Assembly (NCBI RefSeq): GCF_021654575.1
Contig: NZ_AP024488.1
Coordinates: forward strand, 5,731,501 to 5,795,500
DNA length: 64,000 nt
Reading direction: 5' to 3'
Origin: Desulfoluna limicola
GTDB taxonomy: Bacteria; Desulfobacterota; Desulfobacteria; Desulfobacterales; Desulfolunaceae
The first letter of the stretch is position 1; each line of letters opens with the position of its first letter. This document shows, piece after piece, positions 51,259 to 59,211 of this stretch. The notes below the pieces were generated by a model. The model made no database searches, had not been told where the DNA came from, and saw only the letters and a list, made by a program, of their open reading frames with translations. The position numbers were made by a program, and so were the translations under genes.

Positions 51259-51679
51259 GGATGCACTCCCTGATAATTGTGGGTGGTAACGAATAGAACG
51301 CCTCTGGCGCCCCCGTGGCTGCCTGGTGCGAGCCTGTCCGGGGCCGACCAATGGGAGCCGGTGCTGCAGCGTTCTATGTTGGTGTTGGATTGTTAATCTT
51401 TTATTAATAACACGATGGGAGCAAAGACACACGCAGGGATTGACCAGGGGTTTTAAAATGGGCGTTTCGGCAGGGAAGGACAAATGGGGGGTGAAGAGAA
51501 TGAATCGGTTTTATTGGGGATATCTTATGTGGTTTTAGGCGGTTGGCATGGGGGGCTTAAACAGCGGCAAATAATTACGCTCAGGTTGCCGGTTTTATGG
51601 TCGATAAGAATTACCAGTTCCCGGAGAACTCCCCTTAGAGACTTTTGGGGATGACAAGAGACACGACCAGGAAACAATC
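51259..51679. other. Divergent intergenic region
   Basis: About 420 bases between the acidic protein and the diguanylate cyclase. A decayed GCCTCTGGCG terminus is at about 51302. AT-rich hairpin AATCTTTTATT near 51393 may be a weak bidirectional terminator or promoter feature. No riboswitch consensus is recognised. Confidence 0.35.
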
Positions 51680-52891
51680 ATGATGCTTCCAAGCAGGTTG
51701 AAGGGAAAAAGCGATATTCCGCCTGAAGAGGTGGGACGGTTCAAGCAGGAGATGGCCTGGGAGAATATCCAGGGCGAGATGCTCGTCAGTGCCATGCTCT
51801 TTTGCAGCTACATTCTCACCTTTGCCTGGGTTGTCTATAATGAAGACGTTGTGTCATCTTTTCCTGACAGGCTCCCCTGGCACAATGCCACCTGGACCTT
51901 CATCCTTATTCTGCTGCCACCTGTTGTGACCATTGCACTTTCCAGCTACGCCCGCCGTCAAAAGCAGAGCACAACCACCCTTGTGATCCATCGCATCAAC
52001 GTTGTTCTTCTCATCTTCGGCTCATGCCTGCCGTCCATTCTGGTGCATGATCACCTCTATTATGAGATGGTTATCCTCTTGGTGTCTGCGCTGGTTCCCC
52101 AGGTCCCAGTGGTCTCTTTTTTCATTTACAGCTCAGCCATGGGGCTCCTTTTGCTGGGGATGGGCTGGACCGGGGAGCTTCATGACTTCGTTCACCTTGA
52201 GGTCAGCGACCTGGTCATCACCACGGTCCTGGGGCTGATGATGGTACAATTCCGCTTCTCAGACCGCATTCGAAATTACCTGGTCACCACCTCCCTCGAA
52301 GCACAGCACGCACAATTGAGGGAGGTCAACCGGGAACTTGTCAACGCCAATACCTACCTGAAAAACCTCTCCCGGCTGGATGGCCTGACGGGCGTGAACA
52401 ACCGGCGTGCCTTTGATGAGATGCTGGATCGGGAGTGGCGACGGGCCATGCGGACGGGGGGCACCGTTGGGCTTTTGATGATTGATATCGATTTTTTCAA
52501 GTCGTTTAACGACACCTACGGCCACCAGGCTGGAGACGAGTGTCTGAGGCGGGTGGCTGAGGCGTTGAGAACCGGCGCGAGGCGCGGTGGGGATATGGTG
52601 TCACGGTATGGCGGTGAAGAGTTTGCCGTGCTGCTCCCCTGTGAAAGTGAAGCCTCCCTTACGGCCACTGCGGAGGTGCTGAGACAAAAGGTCGCGGATT
52701 TGGGCATCTCCCACGGGACTCCTGAATGGGGGCATCTCAGCATCAGTCTTGGCGGGGCGTTGATGGTCCCTCAGCCCGAAGAGGAGGCAGATATTCTGGT
52801 GGCTCAGGCTGATGGGGCCCTTTATGCTGCAAAGGGCGGGGGGAGGAATCGTGTGGTGGTTCGCGGAGAGTTGGGGATGGGGGCTGCCTGA
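51680..52891 (+). CDS. Membrane diguanylate cyclase (GGDEF)
   Basis: 403 aa. The first ~200 residues have about six membrane helices (MLVSAMLFCSYILTFAWVVY; TWTFILILLPPVVTIAL; VVLLIFGSCLPSIL; FFIYSSAMGLLLLGMG). A helix linker leads to GGDEF: RLDGLTGVNNRRAFDEML, LLMIDIDFFKSFNDTYGHQAGDECLRRV and the active site RYGGEEFAVLLP. RGGD five residues before GGEEF is an inhibitory I-site. Makes c-di-GMP with product feedback; antagonist HD-GYP protein is at 60.6 kb. Ribosome site CAGGAAA 9 bases upstream. Confidence 0.93.
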   Translation: MMLPSRLKGKSDIPPEEVGRFKQEMAWENIQGEMLVSAMLFCSYILTFAWVVYNEDVVSSFPDRLPWHNATWTFILILLPPVVTIALSSYARRQKQSTTTLVIHRINVVLLIFGSCLPSILVHDHLYYEMVILLVSALVPQVPVVSFFIYSSAMGLLLLGMGWTGELHDFVHLEVSDLVITTVLGLMMVQFRFSDRIRNYLVTTSLEAQHAQLREVNRELVNANTYLKNLSRLDGLTGVNNRRAFDEMLDREWRRAMRTGGTVGLLMIDIDFFKSFNDTYGHQAGDECLRRVAEALRTGARRGGDMVSRYGGEEFAVLLPCESEASLTATAEVLRQKVADLGISHGTPEWGHLSISLGGALMVPQPEEEADILVAQADGALYAAKGGGRNRVVVRGELGMGAA

Positions 52892-52906
52892 TCTGAGCTC
52901 AACATT

Positions 52907-52988
52907 GCCATCGGCGGCCAAACGTTTCAAACGTTGAGCAAGCGCACCTGTCATCTGCGTTTAAGGTGGGCCCCTTGCCAGCGGAGGC
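52907..52988 (-). repeat. Modular palindromic repeat, short form
   Basis: GCCATCGGCGG on the left, AACGTTTCAAACGTT stem, then hp1 AAGGTG-ggc-CCCTTG and CCAGCGGAGGC ending at 52988. Starts 16 bases after the GGDEF stop. Moderately diverged. Confidence 0.65.
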
Positions 52989-53158
52989 CGCTTTTTAGGG
53001 CCTGAATAATTACCGGGTTTTTGATAAAGGCGTGGCTTTTCTAATATATTTTATGATATATCAGATGTTAGATTAGCCGTGCGGCGCAGGTACCCGTATG
53101 CGTCGTATGAACGTCTTTCAGGTCTTCCTGAAGACCTGCAGCATGTGAGGTATTTCTC

Positions 53159-53986
53159 GTGTTTATGCAATCGTCCCAGCTTTCCACAGTGGACCATTCA
53201 CGGGCCTACGGCCGGTTCACGTATATCTACCCGGTCATCTCCCGCCGCTCCCACGGCCTCTCCATTGGGGTCAATCTCAGTCTCGACAACCGATGCAATT
53301 ACAACTGTGTCTACTGCGAAGTGGACCGAAACACGTCTGTACAGCGTGCAGAGGTGGATCCGGACGCCTTCGGCCGGGAGCTCTTTCAGATTCTCTCCGA
53401 CATCAAATCGGACCCGCATGGCCCCGAGGTGAAGGATGTCACCTTTGCCGGCAATGGTGAGCCCATGGCTGTTCGCTGCCTTGACCGCTGCATTGAATTG
53501 GCCGCACGGATTCTTTCCGCTCTGGGGTTTGCCGATACCCCCGTGGTGGTTATCACCAACGGTACCTATGTCCATCGTTCCTGGGGACGCCGCGCCCTCA
53601 CTCGCCTTGCTGCGGCAGGCGGTCAGGCATGGGTCAAACTCGATGCCGGAGACCAGCATCGCATGACCCGCACAAACGGTACCGAGTTCCCCATCGAGCG
53701 CCTGGAAGAGAACATCCTTGATGCCAGCCGGATCCTGCCCGTTACCATCCAGTCCATGTTCATGAAGTGCTGGGGGAAGCCACCGTCCCCCAAGGACGTG
53801 GACCAGTACATCTGCTGCCTGAAACGACTCGCTGCCAGCGGCGCGGTCATCCGAAACGTTCAGGCCTATACCGTGGCAAGGCAGCCCCGCTCTTCCCACA
53901 TCACCCCACTGGACGGCACCGCCCTGGAGCTCATCGCCTCTCGCATCCAGGGCGAAGCCGGACTGCCCGTGGAGACCTTTGCGTAA
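53159..53986 (+). CDS. Radical SAM protein, paralogue of the AOR-linked one
   Basis: 275 aa. Motif RCNYNCVYCEVDR (Cys ~44, 48, 51) is nearly that of 28089 (RCNYRCVYCEVDR), and the following regions match (FAGNGEP vs LAGEGEP; VITNGTYVH vs LMTNGTCLH; VKLDAG vs IKLDAG). Single cluster; no clear SPASM domain. No AOR or molybdopterin gene is adjacent, so the substrate may differ. Start GTG at 53159 with GTGAGG 8 bases upstream; the next ATG (53165) has worse spacing. A repeat copy begins about 20 bases after the stop. Confidence 0.87.
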   Translation: MFMQSSQLSTVDHSRAYGRFTYIYPVISRRSHGLSIGVNLSLDNRCNYNCVYCEVDRNTSVQRAEVDPDAFGRELFQILSDIKSDPHGPEVKDVTFAGNGEPMAVRCLDRCIELAARILSALGFADTPVVVITNGTYVHRSWGRRALTRLAAAGGQAWVKLDAGDQHRMTRTNGTEFPIERLEENILDASRILPVTIQSMFMKCWGKPPSPKDVDQYICCLKRLAASGAVIRNVQAYTVARQPRSSHITPLDGTALELIASRIQGEAGLPVETFA

Positions 53987-54005
53987 GGACGACGTGAAAC
54001 AGCAA

Positions 54006-54054
54006 GCCTCCGGCGGCACGGTGAGTCCCCCTGGAAGCGTGTTGCCTTCGGCGG
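54006..54054 (+). repeat. Diverged modular repeat
   Basis: GCCTCCGGCGG at 54006-54016 after the radical SAM stop, a weak GGTGAGTCCCCC, then GCCTTCGGCGG at 54044-54054. hp1 no longer pairs well. Confidence 0.55.
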
Positions 54055-54240
54055 CAAGCGTGATAACGTCCGCCGGGCAAAAGCACCCAAAATCCGGTCT
54101 GTTTGCCCATGGAAGGCCGGTCTTGCCAGGGAGACATGACGGATCAGTTCAGGCGTCACCATGTAGCTCTTGACAGTGTAACTGTCTTTACCCTATAAAT
54201 TTGTGTTCGCAATGATAACCCTAAATGTAGTGTATCCAAT

Positions 54241-54909
54241 ATGAAACAACCCCTTTCCAACTCCATAGAAGGCCGGCTGCTTTTAAGTGGCTATGTTTTA
54301 AGCTTTCTGCTCATTGGTTTTATCGGATTCTATGGTGTCACTGATGTTCAAACTGCCAAAACACTGGTCCTTGTTTTTGTTGCCCATGCCTTCGGTGGCC
54401 GTGCAGCAGGGATAGGTCTGTGCATTTATAATGGCGTCGGGGCTTTTCCCACCATTTTATATAACTTTTATATTGAAGTGCTCATCGTCTGCTTCACCTA
54501 CGCCGGCTTTGTGTTAAGCACCACCAATTACCTGAAGGTGGAGTGGCTCACCCGGTTGATGGACCGTCTGAGCGAAAAAGCCCTTGAACAAAAAGAAAAA
54601 ATCAAGCCCTATGGGTGGATCGGCATTTTTCTCTTTGTCATGGCCCCCCTTCCGGTGACCGGGCCCGTTGTGGGCTCAATTATCGGCTACATGCTCAGGC
54701 TAAGCCTGATCAGAAACCTATCCGCAACGTTTCTGGGCACCCTGACCGCCATCGTCGTCTGGTTTTACTGCTTCGATTTTTTAGAGCAGCGTTTTCATAT
54801 GATTCAGTACCTGTTTGCGGCCATCGCCATCGTGGTACTGGCCCCTCACCTGAAAACGATCAAAAATTTCATTTTCGAGAAGAAGGACAGGGTGGATGTG
54901 GATGTCTGA
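54241..54909 (+). CDS. Small multidrug export family membrane protein
   Basis: 222 aa with about five membrane helices. The conserved core KPYGWIGIFLFVMAPLPVTGPVVGSIIGYMLRLSLIRNLSATFLGT (~120-165) is the signature of the putative small multidrug export protein family, distantly related to SNARE-associated/VTT-like proteins. Substrate not known; the export name is historical. No strong ribosome site is visible (a TAGTG-like stretch upstream). Codon use is slightly AT-richer than neighbours. A perfect terminator follows. Confidence 0.8.
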   Translation: MKQPLSNSIEGRLLLSGYVLSFLLIGFIGFYGVTDVQTAKTLVLVFVAHAFGGRAAGIGLCIYNGVGAFPTILYNFYIEVLIVCFTYAGFVLSTTNYLKVEWLTRLMDRLSEKALEQKEKIKPYGWIGIFLFVMAPLPVTGPVVGSIIGYMLRLSLIRNLSATFLGTLTAIVVWFYCFDFLEQRFHMIQYLFAAIAIVVLAPHLKTIKNFIFEKKDRVDVDV

Positions 54910-54944
54910 CAGCTGAAGAGCTTGGCTGACGGGAAAAAAAAATC

Positions 54945-54985
54945 AAGGGGCTGCGCATTATTCTATGCGTTCAGCCCCTTTTTTT
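54945..54985 (+). terminator. Intrinsic terminator
   Basis: AAGGGGCTG (54945-54953) pairs with CAGCCCCTT (54972-54980), with an inner GCAT...ATGC stem, and the T-run to 54985. The A-rich left side makes it likely to serve the convergent gene at 55063 too. Confidence 0.9.
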
Positions 54986-55062
54986 GTGAGAACGGACGTG
55001 AAAAATCCTGCATATCGGTGGGTGGCTACCATGTCGCCAACCCACGCGTAGCCGTACCCAAA

Positions 55063-55857
55063 TTACGGCATTATTTTATTGGACGACTGCCCCTGTTCAG
55101 GAGCTTTCAGGCGATGTTCTGCTAAGATTTTCCGGATTATTCCTTTTTTATCCAGTTGCTTAAAGGCCTCGCTGAAGGCGTCCACAAGCTGCCTGTCCGT
55201 ATGTGTCCTTGAAAATCCGATGTAATATTCCAATCTCTTTTGTGTTCCTGCGTATCGAATATTTTGCAAACCTTCCTGATGAATGATGGCCAAGCCGACG
55301 TCCCTGTTGGAGTAGACGTAATGAATGTCCCTGTCTCCCCTGTCGAGCATTCTGAACGCAAGGGTATCGTCATGGACCATATGAATCTCTATTGGTTCGA
55401 GATTCGATTTTGTCATGTGTTTTTTTAGTTCTGCAAGCGAGCTCGCGGTGTTGGATGGGCCAAAGACGCCCACCTCAAAGCCAGAAATATCTGATGGGGT
55501 TCGATAATACAGGGGGGTGTCCTTGTGAACAAAAAAGCCATATTCCGTTTCAAGCAGGGGCGGGGAGAAATGGAGCCATTTGGCTCGTTCTTTGTTCCAA
55601 CCGATAACAAACAGTGCATCCGCCTGGCCTGTTTTTACCCAGTATTGTGCCCGCCTCCAAGGCAGCAACTCAAAGGAGCACTGAATATTTATCTCAGAAC
55701 AGACTCTCCGAATGATGTCGGCAGCCGGGCCTGACACGGTGTCTTCAACTTTATAACTAAAGGGTGGAAAGTCCTGGGTGGTGAACCTGAGCTCTGCTCC
55801 CTCGGAAATGAATGGGAGGGCCATGGAGAGGCATATTGTCAGAATAATTTTTTTCAT
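55063..55857 (-). CDS. Family 3 extracellular solute-binding protein
   Basis: 264 aa with a signal peptide (KKIILTICLSMALPFISEGA). The mature part is a periplasmic binding protein of the amino-acid type: ELRFTTQDFPPFSYKVEDTVSGPAADIIRRVCSEI, FELLPWRRAQYWVKTGQADALFVIGWNKERA. No permease or ATPase gene is next to it, so it may feed a transporter elsewhere or act as a sensor partner. AGGAAGG before the ATG. Two Cys in the first lobe (VCSEINIQC) may form a disulfide. Confidence 0.82.
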   Translation of the reverse strand: MKKIILTICLSMALPFISEGAELRFTTQDFPPFSYKVEDTVSGPAADIIRRVCSEINIQCSFELLPWRRAQYWVKTGQADALFVIGWNKERAKWLHFSPPLLETEYGFFVHKDTPLYYRTPSDISGFEVGVFGPSNTASSLAELKKHMTKSNLEPIEIHMVHDDTLAFRMLDRGDRDIHYVYSNRDVGLAIIHQEGLQNIRYAGTQKRLEYYIGFSRTHTDRQLVDAFSEAFKQLDKKGIIRKILAEHRLKAPEQGQSSNKIMP

Positions 55858-56014
55858 TATTCCTTCCTGTCTCGTGACTCAATCACCAGGCGGAAATTGG
55901 TTTAGCGGCATAATGGGTGACGTGCCGGTACTGTTTCGGTATTGCCTGTGATGGATAAGAGGATCTGTCAGAATTCTAACAAGGTATCGGGCGCCTGTAT
56001 ATGGATAAGCAAGA

Positions 56015-56063
56015 GGGGAGTTCGCAACCCGCTTTCAAGGTGGCTCACCTTGCCGCCGGAGGC
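56015..56063 (-). repeat. Modular palindromic repeat, half copy at the wtpC end
   Basis: AACCCGCTTTC, hp1 CAAGGTG-gct-CACCTTG (56036-56052), CCGCCGGAGGC at 56053-56063. It encodes the C-terminal PPAAR and stop of wtpC. Confidence 0.85.
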
Positions 56064-56782
56064 ACGCTTTTCAGCTTTTTGGGGACCCCCAGAAATCGAG
56101 CCACGAATGGGGTTGCCGGGTGGTTAAACAGGGTGTGGGTTGGGCCGGATTGTTCGATGCGTCCGTTGTTGATGACGGCCATGGCGTTGCCAAGGGCTTG
56201 GGCTTCGGCGAAGTCGTGGGTGACCATAAGGCAGGTCATGTTCTCTTCCTGATGAAGGGTTTTCAGGAGTTCGGTGATGTCGGTGCGAGTTGTGGGGTCC
56301 AGGGCGGAGAGGGGCTCGTCGAGGAGGAGGATTTTTGGTTTGATGGCCAGGGCGCGGGCCAGGGCGGTGCGTTGTTTCTCGCCACCGCTTAAGGTGCTTG
56401 GCTTTCGGTGTTTGAGGTGGGCGATGCCGAGTCGCTTCATGAGGTGCTGGACCTGCAAGTCGGGGGCAGGCACCTCTTTTTTTTTGTAGCGCAGGCCAAA
56501 GGCAATGTTTGCTTCCACGGTGAGGTGGGGGAAGAGGGAGCCATCCTGGTAGACAATGGCAAGATCCCGTTTCTCCGGGGGGAGGTGGGTGATGTCGGTG
56601 CCATGGAGACGGATGGACCCGGTGGCGATGGGGACCAGGCCGGCCATGGCTTCCAGGACAAGGCTCTTCCCTGCACCGGTGGGGCCAAGCAGAACAAAAA
56701 AATCCCCTGATTCCATGGTGAGGGAGATGTGTTGAACGGAAAACTCCGGAAGGCGGATGGAGAGGTTTGCGATGTCGATCAT
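56045..56782 (-). CDS. wtpC: ABC transporter ATPase of a tungstate/molybdate importer
   Basis: 245 aa. Walker A GPTGAGKSLV (~33), Q-loop IVYQDGSLFPHL, signature LSGGEKQRTALARALA, Walker B ILLLDEPLSALDP and the H-loop THDFAEAQ are all intact. Powers import with the permease at 56779. Short compared with ModC/WtpC, lacking the C-terminal TOBE-type regulatory domain. The stop codon lies in a repeat copy, giving the tail KSVPPAAR; the loss of a longer C-terminus may be due to this insertion. The start ATG overlaps the permease stop by 4 bases (ATGA). Confidence 0.87.
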   Translation of the reverse strand: MIDIANLSIRLPEFSVQHISLTMESGDFFVLLGPTGAGKSLVLEAMAGLVPIATGSIRLHGTDITHLPPEKRDLAIVYQDGSLFPHLTVEANIAFGLRYKKKEVPAPDLQVQHLMKRLGIAHLKHRKPSTLSGGEKQRTALARALAIKPKILLLDEPLSALDPTTRTDITELLKTLHQEENMTCLMVTHDFAEAQALGNAMAVINNGRIEQSGPTHTLFNHPATPFVARFLGVPKKLKSVPPAAR

Positions 56783-57582
56783 TCCGGGGTTTCTCCACGC
56801 AGGGTGAGGACCCTTAAAAGAACAAAGAGCAGGAGGCTTGCGGCAATAAGCCAGACCGCCACAGGCTGGGAGTAGGCGAGGCCATAGGCGGTGAAGCGCT
56901 CGTAGACCATGACAGGAGCGGTCATGGGGTGGTAGGCGACGATGATGACGGCGCCGAATTCGCTCAAGGCCCGTGCCGCGCTCATGATGAAGCCCACGAG
57001 AATAGAACGCCAGGCCAGGGGCAGGGTGACGCGAACAAAGGTCTGGGCAAAGGAGGCGCCGAGGCTTCGGGCAACGTTCTCCTGGCGCTGCGGGACCTTT
57101 TTGAAACCGCTCACCGCGCTGCCGATGAAAAAGGGCAGGCCGACAAAGGTAAGGACAGCGACGATGCCTGTGGTGGTGCCCATGATGCGAATGCCCAGGG
57201 CATGCAGAGCGTCGCCGATGAGATGACCCTTGCCGGCGATGCCCAGAAAGGCGATGCCGATGACCGGGTGGGGGATCATGATGGGAAGGTCCACGATGCT
57301 CTCCACCAGGTGTTTTCCCCGGAACTGCTTTCGGGCCAGCAAATAGGCAAAGGGCGTTCCGAAAACGAGGCAGATGCCGGCGGCGCAAAAGGAGGTGGCA
57401 AGGCTGAGCCCCACGGCCCCCCGCACCTCGGGGTCGTTAAAGGCATCCGCCAGGTTGGAGAGGGTGGGCCCGGTCACCATTTGGAGCAGGGGGAGGAGAA
57501 CCACAAGGGTCACAAGAACGCTGGCAAGGACCATGCTCCAGATGACCGGGCCCGAGTGTATTCGGGAGAATGTGAATTTCAA
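56779..57582 (-). CDS. wtpB: ABC permease of a tungstate/molybdate importer
   Basis: 267 aa from a TTG start. About six membrane helices with the conserved loop LARSLGASFAQTFVRVTLPLAWRSILVGFIMSAARALSEFGAVIIV, the EAA-type coupling loop of ModB/WtpB/CysU permeases. Substrate is deduced from wtpA upstream. The start at TTG 57582 is preferred; the longer frame back to an ATG at 57627 runs through a repeat. AAGG, 8 bases before TTG, lies just outside the repeat terminus whose own GGAGG is 14 bases from TTG. Overlaps wtpC by 4 bases. Confidence 0.83.
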   Translation of the reverse strand: MKFTFSRIHSGPVIWSMVLASVLVTLVVLLPLLQMVTGPTLSNLADAFNDPEVRGAVGLSLATSFCAAGICLVFGTPFAYLLARKQFRGKHLVESIVDLPIMIPHPVIGIAFLGIAGKGHLIGDALHALGIRIMGTTTGIVAVLTFVGLPFFIGSAVSGFKKVPQRQENVARSLGASFAQTFVRVTLPLAWRSILVGFIMSAARALSEFGAVIIVAYHPMTAPVMVYERFTAYGLAYSQPVAVWLIAASLLLFVLLRVLTLRGETPE

Positions 57583-57595
57583 TGGAAAAGCCTTT

Positions 57596-57680
57596 GCCTC
57601 CGGCGGGCAGGGGATGAGCCCCTGCACCCCAGGTTACGGTTGCACTTGTCGCCTCGTTCCTCGGCTCCACGTGCAACCGT
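57596..57680 (+). repeat. Modular palindromic repeat between wtpA and wtpB, left copy
   Basis: GCCTCCGGCGG, hp1 GCAGGGG-atgag-CCCCTGC (57607-57625), hp2 with stem CGGTTGCAC...GTGCAACCG (57637-57679) and loop CTCGTTCCTC. Sits immediately upstream of the wtpB start. Confidence 0.9.
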
Positions 57681-57803
57681 GTGTGAGGGGAACCTTCTGC
57701 CTTTGGAGGGAGTCAGGCCCATACAGTGCATGTATCGAGACGATACCGCCTCCACAGCGTTTTGAGGCTTGCGGTCAAATCTGATGAAACCACCGGCATT
57801 GAA

Positions 57804-57908
57804 GGCGGGCGCAGCCCGCAGCGAACGCCCTTGTGATTTGGCCCGAGGAACGAGGGACAACGCGCAAGGGCAACCAGCTTTCGAGGTGGTCCACCCCGCC
57901 GCCGGAGG
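57804..57908 (-). repeat. Modular palindromic repeat between wtpA and wtpB, right copy
   Basis: hp3 GCGGGC-gca-GCCCGC (57804-57818), hp2 with stem GCCCTTG...CAAGGGC and loop CCGAGGAACGAGG, hp1 CGAGGTG-gtc-CACCCCG with one lost pair, CCGCCGGAGGC at 57898-57908. Paired tail to tail with the 57596 copy. Confidence 0.88.
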
Positions 57909-57944
57909 CCTGCTCTTAGCTGTCCCCTTGTGTTCGACGTGGTA

Positions 57945-58916
57945 TCACCCCTTCACTTCCACCCTTCCCCTGATCTCTGGCGGCAGCTTGCCGAGGGCTT
58001 CCTGCGTGGGGACCCGGCAAGGGACAAATGGGGGCTGGCCCATTTCTTGGAGGACGTTGAGCCCCTTGTCCGGGTCCAGGAGGAAGTCGAGGAAGAGGGC
58101 TGCTGCCTCGGGGTTGGGGCTGTTTTTAATAAGGGTGATGCCGTAGGTGCACGATTTGCCTTTGCGGGTAAGGAAGGTGCCGGGTTTTTTGCCGGAGACC
58201 TTCACTTCGGCTTTTTTATATGTTTCGTCAAAGCGGTAGTCACCCAGGTTTATGGCGCTTGGAAATTCGAGGTATTTAAGGCCGTGCTGGACAGCCACGG
58301 AGAGGTACTCAAAGGCGTAGTCCATGTTGCCGGTGTTCAAGAGGGAGATGAGTTCCACGGATTTCGGCCGGATGTTTTGCTCGGGTCGGTTTGCGATGAG
58401 GTCGCCATAGAGCCCCTCGATGCCGTAATGGGTCTCAGCCAGTTTCAGGACCATGACGCTTCGGTAGCCGCATGGGTCGAGGTTGGGGTCGGAGTGACCC
58501 CAGACCACGTCGGGTCGCTTGAGGATGTCAAACCAGTTGCCGGGGGTGATCTCGTCTGCGTAGTTGCTTTTGTCTGTGTAGCAGAGCACCAGGCGATTGG
58601 TGGCAAAGCGGATGTTCCAGTCGGCGTGGGCGGGGATGAGCCCCTTGTCTATGACGGCGAAATCCGCGGAAGCCATGATGTCTGCTGGTTTTCCCAGCTC
58701 GGAGATCATGCGGGCCATCTTGGTGCTGCCCCCGGCCTCCCGCTGGATGTCAATGTCCGGGTGGATTGTTTCAAAGGCTTGTTCGATTTTTGCAAAGGGA
58801 ACAGTCAGGCTTCCGGCATGCAAAATGATCACCTTGCCGGAGGGCGCAGCGAAAATCAGGGCCGGGAAAAGGCAGAGCAGTGTGCATATAAGGCTCATTC
58901 TTAAGGACAATGTCAT
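57945..58916 (-). CDS. wtpA: Tungstate/molybdate-binding periplasmic protein
   Basis: 323 aa with a signal peptide (LICTLLCLFPALIFA). Matches WtpA-type oxyanion receptors: KVIILHAGSLTVPFAKIEQAFE, IQREAGGSTKMARMISELGKPADIMASADF, then GYRSVMVLKLAE and DYAFEYLSVAVQHGLKYLEFP. WtpA prefers tungstate and molybdate with octahedral coordination; ModA-like or sulfate binding is less likely from these motifs. It feeds WtpBC and would supply W for AOR and Mo or W for formate dehydrogenase. The ATG at 58916 has GGAG 10 bases upstream. The frame upstream to 58967 is not used. Confidence 0.9.
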   Translation of the reverse strand: MTLSLRMSLICTLLCLFPALIFAAPSGKVIILHAGSLTVPFAKIEQAFETIHPDIDIQREAGGSTKMARMISELGKPADIMASADFAVIDKGLIPAHADWNIRFATNRLVLCYTDKSNYADEITPGNWFDILKRPDVVWGHSDPNLDPCGYRSVMVLKLAETHYGIEGLYGDLIANRPEQNIRPKSVELISLLNTGNMDYAFEYLSVAVQHGLKYLEFPSAINLGDYRFDETYKKAEVKVSGKKPGTFLTRKGKSCTYGITLIKNSPNPEAAALFLDFLLDPDKGLNVLQEMGQPPFVPCRVPTQEALGKLPPEIRGRVEVKG

Positions 58917-59130
58917 GGGATGTTGTCTCCATGTGAGTGGGGAGGTTGAGTCTGTTGCGCATGTCACGACACTTAAAAACTCATATCTTTACCAGCTAGA
59001 AATAGCAAGGGCATAATGAGTTTATGCTCATATGTCAGATTGAAGAATCTGGAAACCTTATGGTTTTTGGCTTTCGGAGCACGCTTCGTCCGTCCTTCGG
59101 GCTGGGGTCGGTTTGGAAGGTCTCACACGG

Positions 59131-59203
59131 CTCCCTCCCCCGAGGAACGGGGAGGGGGCGTTTGCAATCAGCTCATGAGGTGGTTCATCTCGTCACCGGA
59201 GGT
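59131..59203 (-). repeat. Diverged modular repeat
   Basis: hp2 CCCTCCCC-cgaggaac-GGGGAGGGGG, then hp1 GAGGTG-gtt-CATCTC and CACCGGAGG. Loop retained, stems changed. Just before the stop of the membrane protein. Confidence 0.65.
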
Positions 59204-59211
59204 GTTCTTTT

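Noticed and set aside
51259..51679. c-di-GMP riboswitch before the diguanylate cyclase gene
   Set aside because: No match to the GEMM core could be found by eye.
57582..57627. ATG start of wtpB at 57627
   Set aside because: It falls in a repeat hairpin with no ribosome site; TTG 57582 fits better, although the longer start cannot be excluded.
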